A stretch of DNA of 64,000 nt from Zanthoxylum bungeanum. Its lineage: Eukaryota; Streptophyta; Magnoliopsida; Sapindales; Rutaceae. The translations under genes were made by a program, and so were the position numbers. Every line of letters starts with the position of its first letter. Positions within the stretch are counted from its first letter, which is position 1. The stretch covers positions 124,001-188,000 of the forward strand of contig SKCR01032802.1 of NCBI GenBank assembly GCA_019454045.1, written 5' to 3'. Shown piece after piece: positions 56,700 through 64,000 of the stretch. The notes beneath the pieces are model-generated. The model searched no databases, was not told where the DNA came from, and worked only from the letters and a program-made list of their open reading frames with translations.

Positions 56700-57671
56700 C
56701 CATTTTAGAATATTTCGGGCTAATTGTCATAGGAGTGAACTCATCCCAGTTTAAATGGCCCAACGAGTTCACATCTTATGACAAGGAGCCCAACTAAATC
56801 CAAATGATAATGTTCCGAACACAAGCACAAAGTGGCCTATCAACACTTAGAAGCCTTTGTCCCAATTGTCATGAAATACGTTATTGTCCCAGTTTAAATG
56901 GCCCAACAAGCTCATATCCCATGACAAATGGTCCAAATGGATCCAACGACGATGTTCCCAAACACAAGCATAGAAGAAAGATAATACAAACATAGCGTAA
57001 TAATTTCTACATAATGGCCCATCAACATTTCAGAAGCTTTGGGCCTAATAGTCATAAGGTACGAACTCGGCCCAGTTTAAATGGCCCAGCAAGTCCGCAT
57101 TTCTTACAATAGTCCAACTGCATCCAAATGAGGATGGACCACAAGCACATACTCAAGGAAATAATTGTTACTTTAGCCAACCCGGTCTATGGGTGGGTTA
57201 GCAAGAGTATAGACAAAGGCTCTCACCGGCGAAGGATGGCCCACAACTAGGTCTCCCCACTCAAGGGTTCGAGCGACCAAGTGAGCGCACCCTTTTTTAT
57301 ACACTAAGGTCGTGCCAATGAGCTATGGTGTGTGACAGACTGTCAAATGGATTTCCCATTGTAGATTCCCCGAGGGAAGGTGGAGCGAGGCTCACTTAAA
57401 TACCCAAGCCTCTTAGGCTCTTATCGCTTGGTGTCAGGAATAAACAACGAGTCCTCCAAATTAGTCCATCACAAAAGGCTACGAGTAGATGGCTATCTAG
57501 GTGCCTTCACAGCTTTTCCTTCTAGAAAGGTAGTGAATGAAGGAAGACAAACCAACCATTACCTAGCCTCAAAATGCCTTTGATTAAACCCTTACTTTAT
57601 CCACTATAGACACGGTCAATTAAAACATAAATCCAAACATCACAAGACAATATTTCGGGGCCGATTCTCTA
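56700..57671 (-). other. Leader of TAT element B with three imperfect repeats
   Basis: The phrase CAGTTTAAATGGCCCA occurs at 56747, 56890 and 57073 with similar surroundings (AGCCTTTG, TGTCATGA, AAATGATAATGTTCC-type words). The repeats are 143 and 183 bp apart. The part from 57170 to 57671 is unique. No ORF1 upstream of gag, as Ogre has, is recognised. Confidence 0.7.
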
Positions 57672-57691
57672 TCCCCAGTGGAGTCGCCAGA
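57672..57691 (-). other. Primer-binding site of TAT element B
   Basis: Minus strand TCTGGCGACTCCACTGGGGA, one base from the 5' LTR end TGTTCCCACA. This is the form seen in many Ogre/TAT elements. The priming tRNA cannot be stated from this sequence alone. Confidence 0.85.
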
Positions 57692-57692
57692 C

Positions 57693-59676
57693 TGTGGGAA
57701 CACAGGAACTGGGTGACGCATGCTGTACGCGGCTCGCGGCCCGGTCGGGAGTACGGAGTAGCCACGGGGGACTAAACCGGAGAATAATGGAGTCGCACCC
57801 GGTGGTGAACCGGGAAAATGATTTAAGGCCGCACTCACCCCTCGCAAGGGAAGACCTCAAACCGTTGGGTTCGGAATGGTCCCTTACTTATGTCACTTGT
57901 AACGATATGATTTGTGCAATAAACTAACCGAATCTATTCAACATTCATGCTCAAGGGTAATCTACGCCTAAGTCCGCATGCATAATAATAACAATGAGAA
58001 CCTATATCTAAGTTCGCATATTTCAAAGTAAGTTGTCATGGCGGCAAACACGTAATAACATACAATCATCACACAAACATGCTCAATTATCTAATGCGGA
58101 AAATAAATAAGAATCTAAGCATATATATAAATTAAATACCTAATGTGAAAACAACCTAATCATGCATAAAGAAATAACTTTCTATCGACTAAATCATGCT
58201 TCTTAGATAAATAACATGCTAACAACCTAATCATGCTTGAATACAAAGTTTGGATGAAACGAAATACGTGTATCTTAAATGGTACGTGGCGTTGTATCCC
58301 GAGTGCAGACCACACTACCGTCCATTCGAAATCGGCTACGAAATTTACGTCCAGGTTTCCATCCGATATACCACAAAAGGGAGCACATGTTCCGCCCATC
58401 CAACAATCACATCATGCCTCAAACGACTCTCATGCGATAATATATTAAAATAAACAAAAATAAACGAAAAGGTAATAAATAAAAAGGTGCCCTCAGGTCT
58501 AACCTCTTTTGTCGTCTCTCGAAAGCGCGTTACACGGCCGTCGGAAGGGTTGATATTCCGCAACTTTTCCGGTTCACTAACTCAACGTCTTCCTCGCTGT
58601 TTTGCTGTTCGGGCTACTGTTTTCACTCCGATTTGCTGCTGTTTCGGGTGTTTTTCTGATCATGTGTTCAGGTCTATTAAGATTACTGTTCTGGGTGTTT
58701 CAGGGACTGTTTTGGGTAGTTTTCGTCACTGTTTTGGGGTATGTTTTCTGGACTGTTTTAAGGCTTATTCTGGACAGTTTTGCTGGGCAGTTTCTGGGTT
58801 AATTCATGGAAATTTCGGGACAGTTTAGGGACTGGTTTTTAGGTTATTTTAGGGGTTTTTTTGGTGGTTGTAGGGGGTGTGAATGGCTACTGTATTTTCA
58901 GTGATGTGAGGGTAATGATGAAGGGAATGATTTGCTATCTTTCTTGTGATTGGCGTGTGATGTCTTAAGGTTTCTTGCTGTGACTTGCGTGTGAGTAGTG
59001 TATGAGCTAGAGAAGTGCATGTCTTGGTGAGGGGTTGTTTATATAGAGAATGGCTAGGGCTTCACCTTGTCTCACAAGGAAGGGATTTGGCATTAAGAGC
59101 AAGGATTTGATTTGGTATTGAGCAAGGAAAGTCAAAGATTGAGGGGGGACAAATCTTGGCTAGATTAGGAATGCAAAATATTCAATTTGTTATGATTGAT
59201 TTTAATTAGGCATGACATCTTTTTATTTAGTATGTGATTTGTTTAGTTAGGAAGTTAATATATTTGATTTATCTTTATTAGGTATGATTATATTTTATGT
59301 TTTATTTAATTGGTAAATGGTTTAAATATTTTATTTAATATTTAATGTTTAATTTAATTAAATTGGGATGTGTTTTATGGGCTTTGGGGGGCTAATGGGC
59401 TGGGGTGCGAGGCTAGCAGCAAAACCAGAAATACCGACTCCGTTCGAACGTCCATTCGAACGCGGCACGAACGTCCGCAATCTGCCTGACGTTCGAACGA
59501 AGTTAACGAACGCAGCACTAACGAAGACAGTGAACTTGTGAAATGAACTTGATGACGTACTTATTCTGAATTTCCCCTTCCGACCTCCGTTTCCCGCAAT
59601 ATCCTTAGCTAAAAAAGGTAGTGCCTCCAACTGAGACTCATCATCGGGTTTCACATGCGAAAATGCAATGCCTACA
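57693..59676 (-). repeat. TAT element B 5' LTR
   Basis: 1984 bp, TGTGGGAACA to AATGCCTACA. Contains a G/T-rich central part (58600-58860). It is very similar to the 3' LTR, so the element is considerably younger than the LARD and Copia elements. Confidence 0.93.
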
Positions 59677-59976
59677 GTATGCGACATGTATGCACTCCCT
59701 ATTCTGATGGGTTTCTTTGTCCTATTGGCTTGATGTCATCTTTGGTTAGGTATTTCTTGTATTATAGGGTTTTCTTCACCCCTTTAGTGACTCTCTTGGC
59801 CCTGGGGTGCCCCTTTGGCCTGCTGACAGTTTCCTTTTGCCAATTCTACTCCGGTGATTGCTCAATTCTCTTTGGTCTCATGGCATAAGATCCCGTTGTG
59901 TCCCTTATTCACGGGGTGGTAGACTGGTCATCTTCACGTCTGGCTCAGCTTTCTGCGCTTTGCTACCTGCACCGGG
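59677..59976 (-). other. Probable continuation of TAT element A beyond the insertion
   Basis: Starts with the second copy of GTATG. It should be the sequence that stood next to 47761 before element B inserted. No coding motif is visible, and similarity to the same position in B (about 50470) is weak. It ends where the Athila-like LTR begins. Confidence 0.45.
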
Positions 59977-60787
59977 TGATGAGCGAAAAATATATCAATA
60001 TTTACCGCCCATTTTCCCTAATATTTTATTTAGTTTCTCGGGTTTGATGGACGTTTTGATGTGTTTTGCAGATAAATAAAGTATTGGGACTTAATGGAAT
60101 CAACTCGGGGCTAAAACGATGAAATCATGAGCAAAAAAATGGCGAAAACGGAAATTTACTATACGCGTCACGAAGTGCAGTCCTAAATTCTAGTTTTGTG
60201 CAAGTTTGGTACTTTGGCCATAACCTTTTCATCTGATGTCCGATTGAGCCGATTCAAGTATCAGATTAAAGACAATACAAAGATCTACAACTTTGAAGAT
60301 TTAAATATTTTCTAATTCTGAAGTTTGGAAGGCCGAAATGGATGAATAATCTAGTATATTTTGTGTAATTACTATAGTCATTTTCAAAATTTAAATAAAA
60401 TTAATAAAATAAAAAAGTAAAATTGTCAAACTTCCACCAAACATGCTTGCATGTTTGGTGCCATGTTTGGTGCCATGTTTGGTGGAGCAATTGGTGGAGA
60501 AATTGGTGGAAGCCTTTAAATTTTCCTATAAATATCAAGCTTAACTTTGTAAATTTTTCATGCTTTCTTTGGAGGAATTTCTCCATGAAAACCTAAAGGA
60601 AAGTGTCTTGTATATTTATTTAAGTTTTCTTGTATTTTATTTTTATTTAATTAATAAAATTTTGTGTGTTTTCATTTACAGCATGAGCAGGTAATCTCAT
60701 TCTGCTGGGGTGAAGAGGTAAGACTTTTAATATAATAAATTAGATTAATCTCCCTTATTTTAATTAAAATTTGGATTAATTAGTTTT

Positions 60788-60965
60788 ACCGCCTATATGG
60801 CCGGTTTAGGTGACAACCTATTTACCGCCTATATGGTCGGTTTTTCATTTCATACGTAGTTTCCGCCTATATGGTCGGTTTAGGTAATAACCTTGTTACC
60901 GCCTATATGGTCGGTTGGATTTAATTAAGACAAATGAAATTGCCGCCTTTATGGTCTGGTTAATT
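60788..60965 (+). repeat. Short tandem modules ACCGCCTATATGGTCGG in the Athila-like LTR
   Basis: Five modules of the core ACCGCCTATATGGYCGGTT at intervals of about 36-45 bp, separated by variable AT-rich spacers. The nested copy has five more-diverged versions at 62280-62470. Confidence 0.85.
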
Positions 60966-61432
60966 AATCGGTAAACATTGAGAATATGAGAGATTTCTAA
61001 TTTTGAAATATTAAAAGTGGATCCTCTAACCCCCAATATTTTCTCTTATTGTACTTTTAAATTCTTAATTTCCAGCATTACTTTATTTAATTTTTAGCAT
61101 TTACTTTATGTCTTTTATTTTATTTAAGCTTTTATTAGCCTTAGGTATGTGTCGTAACTAAGTCCATTATCTGGGGTTGTGATGAATTCCAATATCACTG
61201 GTTATAAGGGGTTATTTTATAGATTGGGTAATATAAAGGTTTACTTATTAAGTCTTAAGCTTAATGCGTCTTGTTAACTGGCCACTAATAAGATTGATCT
61301 GGTAAACTTAAAATAAACTTGACAAAGGAATTTTAGGTTTCAGCCTTAGACTTAATAGCCCACGATCTTCCTTGAGGATAGATAACTCTTTAATAGATTT
61401 TCTTACATGATAGACATATACCTGTCGGGCGG

Positions 61433-63266
61433 TGATGAGTGATAATTATATCACTACTTCCTACTCATTTAACCTAATATTTTGTATAGTTCTCAAGTTT
61501 TATGAACGTTTTGATGTGTTTTTATTTATTTTGCAGATAAAAATAATATTGAGACTTAATGGAATCAACTCGGGCTAAAACGATGAAATCCGGAGGAAAA
61601 AAGGTAAAATACAAAAATTTACTGTATGCGTCACGAAGTGCAGTCCTAAATTCCAATTTTGTGCAAGTTTGGTATTCTGGCCTTAACTCTTTCATTTAAG
61701 ATCCGATTGAGCTAATTCAGTTCAGATTAAAGAAGACTCAAAGATCTACAACTTTGAAATTTTAAATATTTTCGAATTCTGAAGTTTTCAACACTGAAAT
61801 TAATGAATAATCCAATGTGTTTTGTGTAATTACTAAAGTCATTATCAAAAAATAAAAAAAATGGAAAATGACAATTTATAATTGTCAAACTTCCACAAAG
61901 AATGCTTGCATGTTTGGTGGAGTGCTTTATGGAGTATTTTGTGGCATGTTTGGTGGAGTGTTTGGTTGAGTAATTGGTGGAGAAATTGGTGGAAGCGTTT
62001 AGATATTCGTATAAATACCAAAGCCATTTCATTTGTAAAACTCATGCTTTCCTTAGGTTTTTGTAAGGAATTTAAGGATTGCATCTTGTTTGTATTTATT
62101 TTTTAGTATTTAATTTATGTATTTTTATTTTCAGCAATAGTAGTAGTTTCTTTCTTTTCTTTTTCTTTTATGTTTAGTAGTTAGATTTCTGTTGAGGGAT
62201 TGGTGAATCTTTTATTATTTTATTTAGATTAATCTCCCTTAATTGTAATATGGAAATTATAATTCAAACTTAACGGTTATACCGCCTTAATGGCTGGTTT
62301 TATTTATTTGACATAATGTGACATCGCCTATATGGCCGGTCTTTAGGTGACAGATAATTACCGCCATATGGCTGGTTTATGGACAAATGATAATACTGTC
62401 TTCATGGCTGGTTGGACTTAATTGGAAATCTGACTTAAAGAGGTTACCGCCTATGGTCGATAGGTAATATCAATGATAAATTCCAATTATAATAAGAGAG
62501 ATTTCTAAATTAGAAGTAGTAAGGGTGGATCCCCTAACCCCCAGCATTATATTTTTATTCTAGGGAGTGATGAAACACAATATTCACATGATTAATAATT
62601 GATTTAATTATATTGTGGGTAATTCTTTAGTTTGTTTATTGAGTCTTAATCTTAATGCTTCTTGTTAACTGGCCATTAATAAGATTGATTTGGTAAACTT
62701 AAAATAAACTTGACAAAGGAATTTTAGGTTTCAGCCTTAGACTTAATAGCCCACGATCTTTTGAGGATAGATAACCCTTTAATAGATTTCCTTACATGAT
62801 AGACATATGCATGTCGGGCGGGGGTAGCCACTTTTGGAACTTGAACTTAATGAATTCAGGTAACTTGGTTAACATAGACATATGATTAATTGACTTATTT
62901 GGGTATTTGCTTCTGACCATCGATATAGGCTTTTGCATATCTTCGTGTTCCAGGTTAGCAAACTGACTTATTACACATATATAAGAGAGTCATTCATCTT
63001 TAGGATAATATTGTGTGGAATCACAACCCTAAATCTTTATGTCTTTTACTATTTTTCTTAGTATTTTCTTTTATTATTTTATTTAAGCAAATCCACATTC
63101 AACCAACCAAAAGAAATCATTATTTCTCCCTTAATTAAATACTTGTAAATAAATAGTATCAATAATTAATAACAACAGTAGGAATTAAGTCCTCGTGGGA
63201 TCGATATTTTTATAATACTTGAGCGATACGTGCGCTTGCGTTATACGCGTGTGACAACGCCGGTCA
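61433..63266 (+). mobile_element. Nested solo LTR of the same Athila-like family
   Basis: 1834 bp, TGATGAGTGATAATT to ACAACGCCGGTCA. The flanking 5-mers are GGCGG and GGCAG, a target duplication with one change. All landmarks of the host LTR are shared: ACTTAATGGAATCAACTCGG, TTTACTGTATGCGTCACGAA, the GCCTTAGACTTAATAGCCCA block, and TAAGTCCTCGTGGGATCGAT. Confidence 0.88.
61900..62000 (+). repeat. GGTGGAGTGTTTGGTGGAG-type short repeats in the nested LTR
   Basis: GCATGTTTGGTGGAG, TTTTGTGGCATGTTTGGTGG and ATTGGTGGAGAAATTGGTGG repeat as 10-20-bp units, also present at 60440-60515 in the host LTR. They produce low-complexity ORFs (for example Thr-Lys-His repeats) that are not genes. Confidence 0.7.
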
Positions 63267-63710
63267 GGCAGTGGTAGCCATAATTGGAACTTAATCTAAT
63301 GAATCCAGGTAATTTGATTGACATAGACATATGGTTTAATTGGGTTACATTGGGTATATGCAGCTGACCATCGACATAGGCTTTTGCATAGTTTTGTGTT
63401 CCAGGTTAGTAAACCAATATATTACACAAACATGAAATAACCACTTCATTTTTAAAAGATATTGGAAAGATTCACAACCCTAGATAGTTTCTTAATATTG
63501 AATTTTCCTAAACCTAATTTCGTGCAATTTTATCTACTTGTTTTAAGTTTAAAGTCATCATCCAATCAAACAACCAATCCATTGGATACTTGTAATAATT
63601 TGGCTTCATAAATTAATAGCTTATGTATTAAGTCCTCGTGGGATCGATACTTTTTATACTACTTGAACGATACATGCGCTTGTGTTATACGCGTGTGATT
63701 ACGTCGGTCA

Positions 63711-63735
63711 AGTTTTTTGTGCCGTTGTCGGGGAC
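63711..63735 (+). other. Primer-binding site of the Athila-like element
   Basis: TTTTTTGTGCCGTTGTCGGG lies 2 bp after the LTR end. It is nearly the same as the site of the non-autonomous element at 13608. Confidence 0.75.
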
Positions 63736-63841
63736 TTATTTATCTTTCACTATTAGTTTTGTGGTTAGATACCTTTACTTGTATCTAATTTCTTTTTACT
63801 TATTGTTTTTTTTCTTGTGTTTCAGGTTCTCAGACACTACA

Positions 63842-64000
63842 TGAGACAAACTAGAAGCTTTAAACTCCGACCGCTTGACCTAGAAATTGAAGAACCATCA
63901 GACAGTTGAGAAGAGAAAGACGAGAAGGGAAGAAGCAATTGTTAACATGGAACCTGAACTTTGGAAGTTGCACCACCAATTCCCATTCGAGACAGAACCA
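63842..64000 (+). pseudogene. Start of Athila-like gag, truncated by the window edge
   Basis: In one frame MRQTRSFKLRPLDLEIEEPS stops at a TGA. A neighbouring frame reads IRQLRRERREGKK, reminiscent of the charged gag leader of Athila elements. The gag frame is broken within the first 60 codons; the remainder is outside the window. Confidence 0.5.

Larger units (their letters stand above)
47762..59676 (-). mobile_element. TAT element B (Ogre-like gypsy), near-complete, TSD GTATG
   Basis: LTRs 47762-49700 and 57693-59676, both ending AATGCCTACA on the plus strand. GTATG at 47757-47761 and 59677-59681 is a perfect target duplication. On the minus strand: 5' LTR, primer-binding site TCTGGCGACTCCACTGGGGA, leader with repeats, gag, protease, reverse transcriptase, two RNase H domains, integrase, 3' UTR with 123-bp repeats, purine tract and 3' LTR. 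The dual RNase H and the primer site are typical of the TAT/Ogre group. Frameshifts in gag, protease, reverse transcriptase and integrase make it non-autonomous. Confidence 0.95.
59977..63710 (+). repeat. 5' LTR of the Athila-like element, split by a solo LTR
   Basis: Left part 59977-61432, right part 63267-63710. Together about 1.9 kb, like the nested copy. At the junction CTGTCGGGCGG | GGCAGTGGTAGCC matches the uninterrupted TGTCGGGCGGGGGTAGCC of the nested copy at 62813. Confidence 0.85.
59977..64000 (+). mobile_element. Athila-like gypsy element, 5' part, leaving the window
   Basis: A 5' LTR (59977-63710, containing a nested solo LTR) starts TGATGAGCG and ends ACGTCGGTCA. It is followed by a primer-binding site TTTTTTGTGCCGTTGTCGGG and then, at about 63842, the beginning of a decayed gag. 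The rest lies beyond the right edge. The primer site and long LTRs are characteristic of the Athila/TAT branch; the gag start favours Athila. Confidence 0.8.

Noticed and set aside
1..64000. tRNA genes or other structured RNA genes
   Set aside because: None was recognised by eye. A tRNA or covariance-model scan could not be run here, so absence is not proven.

Overview
This is plant nuclear DNA from a eudicot. The only clearly intact gene (a TM9SF/TMN endomembrane protein, 7 exons) has plant-type GT-AG introns. The rest is dominated by plant LTR-retrotransposon lineages: Copia of two families, a Reina-like chromovirus, TAT/Ogre-like and Athila-like gypsy elements, and a large non-coding LTR element. 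There is also a gene-capturing CACTA-like DNA transposon and a nuclear insertion of plastid 16S rDNA. I cannot name the species; several sequence flavours would fit an asterid, but that is a weak guess.

Layout. 1-16.5 kb: a degenerate Copia element (copia-1; gag to RNase H about 1060-4790, 3' LTR 4801-6702) lies in or beside a second Copia element (copia-2; pol 6710-12268, short LTR from 12269). Copia-2 is split by a CACTA-like element (about 7770-11387) carrying exon fragments of two unrelated host genes (GOT1 and an RGG/HABP4-type RNA-binding protein). Its 3' LTR is split by a complete non-autonomous LTR element (12367-16410, TSD GTAAT). 16.5-20.1 kb: a partial aldo-keto reductase copy, a nearly complete aldo-keto reductase pseudogene, and an unrecognised gene with one in-frame TGA. 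20.4-26.7 kb: two tandem copies of plastid-derived 16S rDNA, the first interrupted by a 5.3-kb Reina-like chromovirus. 26.8-31.05 kb: the TMN gene on the minus strand.

32.4-64 kb is nested retrotransposons. A LARD-type element on the minus strand (LTRs from 32456 and 39222, about 4.3 kb of non-coding interior) is cut at its right LTR by TAT element A (from about 40809). A's LTR holds a solo LTR of the copia-1 family (41982-43950, TSD GTTTT). A's 3' untranslated region is made of three different tandem arrays. TAT element B (47762-59676, TSD GTATG), a nearly complete 11.9-kb relative with dual RNase H, is inserted in A. From 59977 an Athila-like element begins; its 5' LTR is interrupted by a solo LTR of its own family, and its primer-binding site and a decayed gag start run to the window edge.

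How it fits together: this is a single-copy gene island (AKR, unknown gene, TMN; 16.5-31 kb) flanked by repeat nests on both sides. Insertion order can be read from target-site duplications. I do not see a coherent multi-gene host system. The most unusual objects are the two-gene exon-capturing transposon, the duplicated plastid rDNA insertion, the multi-array 3' UTR of TAT element A, and the LTR-leader-LTR arrangement of the LARD element.
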